Assembly: GCA_030699055.1 (NCBI GenBank)
Contig: JAUYKX010000200.1
Location: 1 to 8,850, forward strand
Reading direction: 5' to 3'
Length of the DNA stretch: 8,850 nt
DNA from: Candidatus Nanopelagicales bacterium
GTDB taxonomy: Bacteria > Actinomycetota > Actinomycetes > S36-B12 > UBA10799
The position numbers and the translations under genes are program-made. Of this stretch, positions 1 to 5,386 are shown piece after piece. Every line of letters begins with the position of its first letter. The first letter of the stretch is position 1. The notes under the pieces were generated by a model. It made no database searches. It had not been told where the DNA came from and saw only the letters and a list, made by a program, of their open reading frames with translations.

Positions 1-203
1 TAGATTTCCTTTGGCTTGGGCAACTCATCCCAAGGCAGATCACCCGACTCCTGCAGTTCCTCTTCGATGATCTCGTTGCACAGGTCTATGCACTCATCGC
101 AGATGTAGACCCCTGGGCCCGCGATGAGCTTCTTCACCTGCTTCTGGCTCTTTCCACAGAAAGAGCACTTCAGCAACTCGCCCCCGTCGCCGATGCGCGC
201 CAC
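1..203 (-). CDS. clpX: ATP-dependent Clp protease ATP-binding subunit ClpX, N-terminal part (partial)
   Basis: This is the first 67 codons of ClpX; the AAA+ domain lies beyond the left edge. The visible part is the N-terminal zinc-binding domain, with cysteines at residues 13, 16, 35 and 38 (CSFC and CDEC pairs). In the family this C4 zinc finger dimerises and binds substrates and adaptors. ClpX unfolds tagged or damaged proteins and feeds them into the ClpP chamber in the cytoplasm. I chose the GTG at 203-201 because the protein then begins [18 protein letters not shown], the usual ClpX start, and because AGAGGGG lies about 10 bases upstream. The gene follows the hydrolase by about 93 bases, so it may have its own promoter, although I could not pick one. 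Identification is near certain; only the 3' part is missing. Confidence 0.97.
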   Translation of the reverse strand, partial: MARIGDGGELLKCSFCGKSQKQVKKLIAGPGVYICDECIDLCNEIIEEELQESGDLPWDELPKPKEI

Positions 204-273
204 AACCTAATCCCCTCTTTTGCCGTAGGACAAGACGTTACCTCCGTCGGCGGGATAACGGGAGACATACCAC

Positions 274-290
274 CCGGACGCGCCGTCCGG
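274..290. other. Short perfect hairpin between hydrolase and clpX
   Basis: CCGGACG and CGTCCGG form a perfect 7-bp inverted repeat around a 3-base CGC loop, just downstream of the hydrolase stop on the minus strand. There is no T-run after it in either direction, so it is not a textbook intrinsic terminator. It could slow transcription, mark an RNA processing point between the hydrolase and clpX, or be a protein-binding site. The structure is seen directly; the role is unknown. Confidence 0.35.
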
Positions 291-296
291 ATCGCG

Positions 297-1256
297 TCAC
301 ATTCCCGGTTCCAGAACCCGCCGGAGGAAACCGAACTGATCCGACCAAGCCTCCCGCGCGATCTCCAGGCTCGGTACCGCGTGAAAAGCGTGGAATCCAC
401 CGGGGTAGTAATGGGCCTCTACGTCGACTCCACGACGCTCGAGAGCTGCCGACAACCTCCGGGTGTCATCCAACAACGGATCTTTGGTGCCAACCAAGGC
501 GAAAAATGGCGGAATCGGCCTTGTGGACTCGGTATCGGATTCCAACACCAGCAACGGGTTCGCCAGGCCTGTGTTCTCCGCGCCCCTCTCGCCAGCGGGA
601 AGGTACGCCCTCTCACACCGCTCGATCTGCCCCGAGATCACCCTGGGCAGAGGGCGACGACGAGCAAACCGCCGAGTGTCCGACACCTGGAGCAACCCAC
701 AGGCGGGAAGACACGCCACCGGTGTGACACCGGTATCGAAGACTCTTCGCGCGTACGGCTCGGGCCGTTCGAATGTGGTCATCACGGTCAACGTCGTCAC
801 CAAATTCGCCCCGGCCGACTCGCCGGCGACGACGATCCGCTGCGGATCACCACCGAAATCTCGCGCGTGAACAAGCGCCCATCGGTAAGCATCCGCCACG
901 TCCTCAACGGCGGCCGGGAACTTGTAACGCGGTGCGATCCGGTAGTTGACGACCACGACCACGAAATCGCGCCGAGCGAATCCGATGCCCATGATCCAGT
1001 GAGTGTCCTTGGTGAGCATCTGGAATCCGCCACCGTGGACGTACAGGACAACCGGAAGCGGACCGGATGAATGCTTCGGCCGATAGATGTCAAGCCGATG
1101 AGCCCGCGACTCGGCCCGGGGACCGGGCGGGGCGTAGCTCAGATCGGAAATCACCTCGACCCCGTGGGCCGCTGGATCAGCTTTCGGGTGCAGTCGACCC
1201 ACTCCCGAAAGCGTGCGGTAGAAGCGCTCGTTGACCCAGCGGGCGGCGGATGGCAT
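297..1256 (-). CDS. Alpha/beta hydrolase, hormone-sensitive-lipase-like esterase
   Basis: A 319-residue serine hydrolase of the alpha/beta fold (alpha/beta hydrolase 3, HSL or family IV type). The oxyanion-hole motif HGGG is at residues 74-77 and the nucleophile elbow GESAG at 145-149 (Ser147). The likely acid is Asp259 in TKDPLLDD and the likely base His289 in GGFHAFH, so the triad is complete and in the usual order. No signal peptide or TM helix is visible, so it is probably cytoplasmic. Such enzymes usually hydrolyse short-chain esters; the substrate cannot be told from sequence. The gene starts 12 bases after the clpP2 stop, so it is probably co-transcribed with clpP2. The ATG has no convincing Shine-Dalgarno sequence; coupling to clpP2 or a later GTG (residue 8) is possible. 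Its place between clpP2 and clpX is unusual. Confidence 0.9.
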   Translation of the reverse strand: MPSAARWVNERFYRTLSGVGRLHPKADPAAHGVEVISDLSYAPPGPRAESRAHRLDIYRPKHSSGPLPVVLYVHGGGFQMLTKDTHWIMGIGFARRDFVVVVVNYRIAPRYKFPAAVEDVADAYRWALVHARDFGGDPQRIVVAGESAGANLVTTLTVMTTFERPEPYARRVFDTGVTPVACLPACGLLQVSDTRRFARRRPLPRVISGQIERCERAYLPAGERGAENTGLANPLLVLESDTESTRPIPPFFALVGTKDPLLDDTRRLSAALERRGVDVEAHYYPGGFHAFHAVPSLEIAREAWSDQFGFLRRVLEPGM

Positions 1257-1268
1257 GAGCGAGATCTG

Positions 1269-1892
1269 TCAGGAGGTCTTCGCCGCAGCTTGCCGCGAGC
1301 TCAGCACAACGTCGACGATTCCGTACTCCTTGGCCATCTCGGAGGTCAGGATCTTGTCGCGTTCGATGTCCTCCTGGACCTGCTCGACCGACCGACCCGT
1401 GTGATGGGCGATGATCCCTTCCATCTCGGAGCGCATCCGCAGGATCTCGTTGGCCTGGATCTCGATATCCGACCCCTGGCCTCCTCCTTCGGAATACGGC
1501 TGATGGATCAGGATTCGCGCATGCGGCAGGGCGTACCGCTTGCCGTGCGCGCCAGCCGCCAGTATCACTGCGGCGGCCGAGGCCGCCTGCCCAAGGCAGA
1601 CGGTTTGGATCTCCGGCTTGACGTACTGCATCGTGTCGTAAATGGCAGTCATCGCCGTGTACGAGCCACCGGGCGTGTTGATGTACATGGAGATGTCCCG
1701 ATCCGGGTCCATCGACTCCAGGCACAGCAGCTGGGCCATCACGTCGTCAGCGGAAGCGTCATCGATCTGAACCCCGAGGAAAATGATCCGCTCCTCGAAC
1801 AGCTTCGTGTACGGATTGTGAATCCGTTCGCCGTTCGCGGTGCGCTCGCGGAACTCGGGGAGGACATAGCGGCCCGTCGGATTACTACTCAC
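1269..1892 (-). CDS. clpP2: ATP-dependent Clp protease proteolytic subunit ClpP2
   Basis: A 207-residue ClpP serine peptidase. The catalytic triad reads Ser105 (GQAAS), His130 (LIHQP) and Asp179 (ERDK), and the oxyanion-strand GGS is at 75-77. The N-terminal part, with RYVLPEF ahead of FEERIIFLG, matches the ClpP2 type of actinobacteria. There ClpP1 and ClpP2 each form heptamers that stack into one mixed tetradecamer, which docks ClpX or ClpC. The start is a GTG at 1892-1890, with AGAAGGG ending 9 bases upstream. The gene lies 114 bases after clpP1 and 12 bases before the hydrolase, as part of a minus-strand operon. No defects are visible. Assignment as ClpP is certain; as the ClpP2 paralogue it rests on gene order and on the N terminus. 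Confidence 0.96.
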   Translation of the reverse strand: MSSNPTGRYVLPEFRERTANGERIHNPYTKLFEERIIFLGVQIDDASADDVMAQLLCLESMDPDRDISMYINTPGGSYTAMTAIYDTMQYVKPEIQTVCLGQAASAAAVILAAGAHGKRYALPHARILIHQPYSEGGGQGSDIEIQANEILRMRSEMEGIIAHHTGRSVEQVQEDIERDKILTSEMAKEYGIVDVVLSSRQAAAKTS

Positions 1893-1907
1893 GATTCGGT
1901 TCCCTTC

Positions 1908-1939
1908 TTGACGCTGTTTGACGCTTGGCGCTAGGCGCC
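1908..1939 (-). repeat. Short direct repeat and small hairpin in the clpP2 leader
   Basis: On the plus strand TTGACGCT occurs at 1908-1915 and again at 1918-1925, a 10-base period. It is followed by the 5-bp inverted repeat GGCGC/GCGCC at 1927-1931 and 1935-1939 around a TAG loop. All of this sits directly upstream of the clpP2 ribosome-binding site. The hairpin is too short to call a terminator. It may affect clpP2 translation or message stability, but that is inference. Confidence 0.4.
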
Positions 1940-1962
1940 GATGGCTGACTTCTGCCGCCGAG

Positions 1963-2003
1963 TCCGGCTGATCCGGCTGATCCGGCTGATCCGGCTGATC
2001 CGA
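1963..2003. repeat. 9-bp tandem repeat (TCCGGCTGA) between clpP1 and clpP2
   Basis: Four exact, contiguous copies of TCCGGCTGA (TCAGCCGGA on the coding strand) occupy 1963-1998, followed by a partial copy TCCG. The array starts only a few bases beyond the clpP1 stop codon and fills much of the 114-base gap to clpP2. Perfect copies point to recent slippage expansion. It is a microsatellite-like, potentially variable tract rather than a spacer-bearing array. Confidence 0.95.
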
Positions 2004-2006
2004 GTG

Positions 2007-2639
2007 TCAGCCGCTGGTTCCGCCCTTGCCCGCCACGTCGCGCGCACTGCGGACCACGTGGTCGATGAATCCGTACTCCTTGGCCTGATCGGCGGTGAAC
2101 CACCGATCGCGATCCGAATCGCGCTCTACCTGCTCGATCGACTGCCCCGTGTGTTGCGAGACCAGTTCGGCGAGCTGCTTCTTGATCAAGAGCATCTGCT
2201 CGGCCTGAATCTTGATGTCCGAAGCGGTCCCCCCGAGCCCCCCAGACGGCTGGTGCATCATGATCCGAGAGTGAGGGAGGGCGTATCGCTTCCCCATCTC
2301 ACCGGCACACAAAAGGAACTGCCCCATGGACGCCGCCAGTCCCATCGCGACCGTCGCGACGTCATTGCTGACGAACTGCATCGTGTCGTAGATCGCCATG
2401 CCCGCGGTCACCGAACCCCCGGGCGAGTTGATGTAGAGGTAGATGTCCCGGTCGGGGTCCGCCGCGGCCAGCAGGAGCATCTGCGCACAGATCAAGTTGG
2501 CGACCGAGTCCTCCACCTGGGATCCGAGGAAGATGATTCGCTCGTCCAACAGCCGCTTGTAGACCGAATCGTCGTGACCCATGGCTGATGCGGGTAGTCC
2601 ACTGTCGGTGAAAGTGGACACGGATAGTGAGTCGCTCAA
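2007..2639 (-). CDS. clpP1: ATP-dependent Clp protease proteolytic subunit ClpP1
   Basis: A ClpP peptidase of 210 residues from the TTG at 2639-2637. Triad residues are Ser104 (GLAAS), His129 (MMHQP) and Asp178 (DRDRW), with the GGS oxyanion segment at 74-76. With ClpP2 it forms the two-ring protease core that degrades proteins unfolded by ClpX or ClpC. Start choice is uncertain. The TTG is preceded by AGAAGGGG about 10 bases upstream, the same element found before tig and clpP2, and gives an N terminus close in length to Streptomyces ClpP1 as I recall it. A GTG at 2621 and an ATG at 2582 (191 residues, [12 protein letters not shown]) are in frame but lack a visible Shine-Dalgarno sequence. 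The reading frame stays open far upstream over tig, but only by chance. Mature ClpP1 is often trimmed N-terminally in this phylum, so the choice may not affect the final protein. Confidence 0.93.
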   Translation of the reverse strand: MSDSLSVSTFTDSGLPASAMGHDDSVYKRLLDERIIFLGSQVEDSVANLICAQMLLLAAADPDRDIYLYINSPGGSVTAGMAIYDTMQFVSNDVATVAMGLAASMGQFLLCAGEMGKRYALPHSRIMMHQPSGGLGGTASDIKIQAEQMLLIKKQLAELVSQHTGQSIEQVERDSDRDRWFTADQAKEYGFIDHVVRSARDVAGKGGTSG

Positions 2640-2737
2640 GGTGGTCGCACCCCTTCTGGATGTGGTCCGGATTAATCGCCAGCGTGGTGGAAACCCTAAC
2701 GCCCGTTGGGGGCCGAACACTTCCGTCACCGACCCGT

Positions 2738-2755
2738 GTTCGCCTGCGGCGCAAC
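2738..2755 (+). promoter_or_regulatory. Candidate ClgR operator upstream of clpP1
   Basis: GTTCGCCTGCGGCGCAAC contains an exact match to GTTCGC-N5-GCG, the box reported for ClgR, the actinobacterial activator of clp and lon genes. The right half is GCGCAAC, one base away from a perfect palindrome. It lies in the 151-base gap between the tig stop and the clpP1 start, about 100 bases upstream of the chosen clpP1 start. That is a sensible place for an activator of clpP1P2. The match is seen; binding is inferred. Confidence 0.6.
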
Positions 2756-2768
2756 CCGGCTTCGCCGG
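2756..2768. other. Small hairpin after tig
   Basis: CCGGC-TTC-GCCGG is a 5-bp stem with a 3-base loop, 22 bases past the tig stop on the minus strand and next to the candidate ClgR box. No T-run follows it. It may attenuate transcription between tig and clpP1, but the evidence is weak. Confidence 0.25.
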
Positions 2769-2790
2769 CGAGTGTTCAAACCCTGATCCG

Positions 2791-4152
2791 CTACGGCGCT
2801 GTGGTCTCACCCGACGACTCGACCTCGGGCTCGGGTTCCGACTCTGGAGCGGACTCTGGCTCCTGCTCCAACACCGACAGATCCACGGTGTTGCCGGACT
2901 CATCAGTGATCTGCGCCTGACGCACGACCAGGTCGACGGTCTTGGATCGACGCACCTCCGCAACAGCGGACTGAACCTGACCCGACTGCACCAGGGCCTG
3001 GACAAAGTCGTCAGGGCTCATGCCGTATCGCGGCGCTTGCGACACCAACCACCGACTCAATTCCTCCTGGCTGACGGCGACACCCTCCGCATCCGCGATC
3101 TTGTCGAGGAGAAGCTGCGCCTGCAGACCTCGGGTGACCTCGTCGGCGACCTCGGCCCGATGCGCGTCGATATCGTCGACCTCGGCATCGTGCGAATGAC
3201 CCTCGCCGTGCTCGCTCTCGAAATGCTGTTCGACCTGAATCCGCACCACGCTCTCGGGTACCGGGATTTCAACCGCAGCCAGCAGCGCGTCGAGCGCCTT
3301 TTCGCGCGCACCCAGAGCTTGCTCCGCCAGTCGCATCCGGGCCAGACGATTACCCAGGTCGGAGATCAGCTCGTCCAGAGTGTCGAATTCGCTGGCCAAC
3401 TGAGCGAATTCATCATCGGCTGCGGGCAGCTCTCGCTCCCGCACCTCGGTGACCGTCAACTCAAGGCTGACATCGATGCCTGCCTGGGGTCCCGCTTCAG
3501 GTTGGAAGGTGAACTCAGCCTTCTCACCGGCGGAAAGTCCGACCAGCTTTTCGTCCACGCCTTCGACCAGACCGCCGGAGCCGACCTCATGCGAGTACGA
3601 GGCGATGCTGTAGTCCTCGACTGGCTCGCCGTTGACGGCGCCCACGATGTCAAGCTGCACGAGATCTCCCTCGGCGGCCGGCTTTTCGACCGGCTTTACC
3701 GTCGCGAACCGCTTGCGCAGCTCGTCAAGGTGGCGGTCGAGCTCATCCTCGCCAACGATCGCATCCTTGACCTCAAGTGCGATCCCCTCGTACTCGGGCA
3801 AATCAAACTCCGGCTCGATATCGACCTCCGCCCAAAAAACCAACCGTTCGCCGTCGACCAAATCGGTGACCTCAACCTCGGGCTGCCCCATCGCCTTGAC
3901 TTCGTGCTCCAGCACCGCCCCTTCGTACAAACCAGGTAGGGCCTCGTTGACCGCCTCTTGAAGCACGGTGCCCCGACCGAATCGCTGGTCGATGACGCGG
4001 GTCGGAACCTTCCCGCGCCGAAAGCCCGGGACGTTGACCTGGGATGCGCTCCGCTTGTAGGCCGCCGCCAGTTGGTCGTCCAGGTCCGAAAACGGAACCT
4101 CCACCGACAACTTCACGCGCGTGGGCGAGAGGGATTCCAGTGAGCTCTTCAA
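2791..4152 (-). CDS. tig: Trigger factor, ribosome-associated chaperone and peptidyl-prolyl isomerase
   Basis: A 453-residue full-length trigger factor. The N-terminal ribosome-binding domain carries the signature GFRRGK at residues 43-48, which docks on ribosomal protein L23 beside the exit tunnel. An FKBP-type prolyl-isomerase domain follows at about 160-240 ([11 protein letters not shown] through the [11 protein letters not shown] region). The helical chaperone domain runs from about 245 to 425. The last 25 residues are an acidic, Glu/Pro/Ser-rich tail, probably disordered. A His/Glu-rich stretch ([13 protein letters not shown]) is at 310-322. The start is a TTG at 4152-4150, supported by AGAAGGG 6 bases upstream; the protein then begins [15 protein letters not shown], as expected. 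It is the first gene of the clp block and follows tRNA-Pro by 61 bases, with no clear terminator between them. Confidence 0.96.
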   Translation of the reverse strand: MKSSLESLSPTRVKLSVEVPFSDLDDQLAAAYKRSASQVNVPGFRRGKVPTRVIDQRFGRGTVLQEAVNEALPGLYEGAVLEHEVKAMGQPEVEVTDLVDGERLVFWAEVDIEPEFDLPEYEGIALEVKDAIVGEDELDRHLDELRKRFATVKPVEKPAAEGDLVQLDIVGAVNGEPVEDYSIASYSHEVGSGGLVEGVDEKLVGLSAGEKAEFTFQPEAGPQAGIDVSLELTVTEVRERELPAADDEFAQLASEFDTLDELISDLGNRLARMRLAEQALGAREKALDALLAAVEIPVPESVVRIQVEQHFESEHGEGHSHDAEVDDIDAHRAEVADEVTRGLQAQLLLDKIADAEGVAVSQEELSRWLVSQAPRYGMSPDDFVQALVQSGQVQSAVAEVRRSKTVDLVVRQAQITDESGNTVDLSVLEQEPESAPESEPEPEVESSGETTAP

Positions 4153-4167
4153 GGCGTGCCCTTCTTG

Positions 4168-4189
4168 GTAACGGTCCGGTAGCGGTCCG
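4168..4189 (-). repeat. 11-bp direct repeat in the tig leader
   Basis: On the plus strand GTAACGGTCCG (4168-4178) is followed at once by GTAGCGGTCCG (4179-4189), with 10 of 11 bases the same. The pair ends immediately upstream of the tig ribosome-binding site. It could be a paired protein-binding site or simply a local duplication. Confidence 0.55.
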
Positions 4190-4213
4190 AATGGTTGACT
4201 AACTCATGATCAG

Positions 4214-4286
4214 TCGGGGCGGGGAGACTCGAACTCCCGATCTCCTGCTCCCAAAGCAGGCGCGCTAGCCACTACGCTACGCCCCG
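4214..4286 (-). tRNA. tRNA-Pro (anticodon UGG)
   Basis: A complete cloverleaf of 73 bases. The acceptor strands CGGGGCG and CGCCCCG pair over 7 bp. The anticodon stem CCTGC/GCAGG encloses the loop TTTGGGA, so the anticodon is TGG with G at position 37, as in proline tRNAs. The T arm is GGGAG-TTCGAGT-CTCCC. The discriminator is A and the 3' CCA is not encoded (ACTG follows). The gene is read towards tig. Confidence 0.97.
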
Positions 4287-4299
4287 CAGCGGCTCGCCG

Positions 4300-4305
4300 A
4301 TTCTA
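4300..4305 (-). promoter_or_regulatory. Candidate -10 box of tRNA-Pro
   Basis: On the minus strand TAGAAT (one base from TATAAT) lies 13 bases upstream of the mature 5' end of tRNA-Pro, which would leave a very short leader. No good -35 box was found at 16-18 bases. The position is plausible; the call rests on one hexamer. Confidence 0.4.
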
Positions 4306-4311
4306 TGGCTA

Positions 4312-4349
4312 CCCGTACACTGAGCCCCGGCCCGGCCTCGCGGTACGGG
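4312..4349. repeat. 7-bp inverted repeat between divergent tRNA genes
   Basis: CCCGTAC (4312-4318) and GTACGGG (4343-4349) are perfect inverted copies 24 bases apart, in the 66-base gap between tRNA-Pro and tRNA-Gly. The left arm overlaps TACACT (4316-4321), a possible -10 box for tRNA-Gly. It could be a regulatory site or an RNA stem in the tRNA-Gly leader. Confidence 0.5.
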
Positions 4350-4352
4350 CAC

Positions 4353-4423
4353 GCGGGTGTAGCTCAATGGCAGAGCCCCAGCCTTCCAAGCTGGCCATGC
4401 CGGTTCGATCCCGGTCACCCGCT
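4353..4423 (+). tRNA. tRNA-Gly (anticodon UCC)
   Basis: A complete cloverleaf of 71 bases. The acceptor GCGGGTG pairs with CACCCGC; the D arm is GCTC/GAGC. The anticodon stem CCAGC/GCTGG encloses CTTCCAA, giving anticodon TCC. The T arm is CCGGT-TCGATCC-style with the canonical GGTTCGA. The discriminator is T, usual for bacterial glycine tRNAs. CCA is not encoded (CCG follows). It is divergent from tRNA-Pro and upstream of the plus-strand cassette. Confidence 0.97.
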
Positions 4424-4488
4424 CCGAAGTGTTTCCGCAGGTGAGACCCAGTGCGAGCCCGTCACGTTCGGATCCATCACAGCAGGCA

Positions 4489-4515
4489 ACCCAGCCTGAT
4501 AGTCGGGTATTTTTT
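4489..4515 (+). terminator. Possible intrinsic terminator after tRNA-Gly
   Basis: An imperfect stem pairs ACCC-A-GC with GT-C-GGGT (one mismatch and one G-T pair) around the loop CTGATA. It is followed by a run of six T at 4510-4515. It lies 66 bases past the tRNA-Gly 3' end. The stem is weak, but the T-run is striking in such G+C-rich DNA. Confidence 0.45.
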
Positions 4516-4531
4516 ATCTTCATTCGATATC

Positions 4532-4560
4532 TTCACAGGATGGCAAGAACGGCATATCCC
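4532..4560 (+). promoter_or_regulatory. Weak candidate promoter for the three-gene cassette
   Basis: TTCACA (4532-4537; one base from TTGACA) and TATCCC (4555-4560) are separated by 17 bases, about 60 bases upstream of the ATPase start. The -10 element is poor. The 4424-4617 gap holds no gene I can support. Its AT-rich patch at 4500-4535 is the natural place for regulatory sites. Confidence 0.3.
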
Positions 4561-4617
4561 TCTACGTTTGCTACCACCCTGTGAGCCGGTAGCCCCCTCC
4601 TCATGACGAAAGTAGCC

Positions 4618-5382
4618 ATGACCAAAATTGTCGCCATCCACTCCTTCCGGGGCGGCACGGGCAAGTCGAACGTGACGGCCAATCTGGCGGGTCAACTCGC
4701 GGCGGCGGGTAAGCGCGTCTGCGTCATCGATACCGATATCCAGTCCCCAGGGATCCACGTCTTGTTCGGATTCATGGAAGGCGATCTCCCGAAGCAGACA
4801 CTCAACGATTTCCTTTACGGCGGAGTCGCGATTTCCGAGGTGTCCACCGATGTCTCGTCCCGCCTCCCGTTCCCCGTCGCGGGCAGCCTCGAACTGGTGG
4901 CCTCATCGATCGCGCCGGCGGACATTTCCGAGATCCTGCGCAACGGCTACGACGTCGAGCGGTTGAACGACGCACTGGTCCAGCTTGGCTCCGCCCGGCA
5001 CCTGGATTTTCTGCTCATCGATACCCACCCCGGCTTGAATGAAGAGACGCTCCTGACCACAGCGATCTGCGACATCCTGATTGTGATCATGCGGCCGGAC
5101 AATCAGGACTATCAGGGCACGGCCGTGACCCTCGACGTCGCCGCGCGACTCGGAGTCCCGGAAAGACTCATCGTGGTCAACAAGGTGTACGAAGCCATCG
5201 AGCCGTCAGTGGTTATCGCGAGGGTCGAGCAGGCCTACGGCTTGCCAGTTGTGGCAGCACTGCCGTTGTCGCAGCCGGTGGCCAGCAACGCATCGTCCGG
5301 ATTGTTTTCGCTCACGAGCCCGGAACACCCGTGGTCGCTGGGCGTGAAACGACTCGCCGACCGACTCGCTGCCGCGACCTGA
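4618..5382 (+). CDS. MinD/ParA-like P-loop ATPase
   Basis: A 254-residue single-domain ATPase of the MinD/ParA/Mrp class. The Walker A motif is SFRGGTGKSN at residues 9-18, with the phosphate-binding Lys at 16. Residue 11, where the class normally has its signature lysine (KGGxGKT), is Arg. The A' motif VIDTDIQSPG is at 37-45 and the Walker B/switch II segment LLIDTHPG at 132-139. No C-terminal amphipathic MinD membrane helix is obvious. In the family, ATP-bound dimers position proteins, plasmids or signalling arrays on membranes or DNA. An in-frame ATG at 4603 would add five residues (MTKVA), a near copy of the MTKIVA start; I chose 4618 because MTKIVAIHSFRGG matches the start I remember for relatives. 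It is the first gene of a plus-strand cassette. No parB or centromere-like repeat is nearby, so plasmid partition is unlikely. Confidence 0.88.
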   Translation: MTKIVAIHSFRGGTGKSNVTANLAGQLAAAGKRVCVIDTDIQSPGIHVLFGFMEGDLPKQTLNDFLYGGVAISEVSTDVSSRLPFPVAGSLELVASSIAPADISEILRNGYDVERLNDALVQLGSARHLDFLLIDTHPGLNEETLLTTAICDILIVIMRPDNQDYQGTAVTLDVAARLGVPERLIVVNKVYEAIEPSVVIARVEQAYGLPVVAALPLSQPVASNASSGLFSLTSPEHPWSLGVKRLADRLAAAT

Positions 5383-5386
5383 TGCG

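Noticed and set aside
1963..2003. Tandem array considered as CRISPR or iteron set
   Set aside because: Units are contiguous 9-mers without spacers. There is no replication gene or cas gene nearby.
1071..2588. Plus-strand open frames (1071-1934 and 1941-2588) opposite clpP2 and clpP1
   Set aside because: They mirror the two clpP genes and even resemble each other for that reason. No domain or ribosome-binding site supports them.
2640..3005. N-terminal extension of ClpP1 across the tig-clpP1 gap and into tig
   Set aside because: The frame is open, but the extension has no similarity to ClpP and overlaps the tig 3' end. A start with AGAAGGGG lies at 2639.
2581..3939. Long plus-strand open frame of 452 codons opposite tig
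   Set aside because: It is antisense to a full, motif-complete trigger factor and has no recognisable domain. Long antisense frames are common in G+C-rich coding DNA.
4214..4423. tRNA genes as an attachment site for an integrated element carrying the cassette
   Set aside because: No integrase gene is present and I saw no duplicate of either tRNA 3' end further along the window.
4618..5382. ParA of a plasmid or chromosome partition locus
   Set aside because: There is no parB, no parS-like site (TGTTTCACGTGAAACA type) and no replication gene. The neighbours are signalling-like genes.
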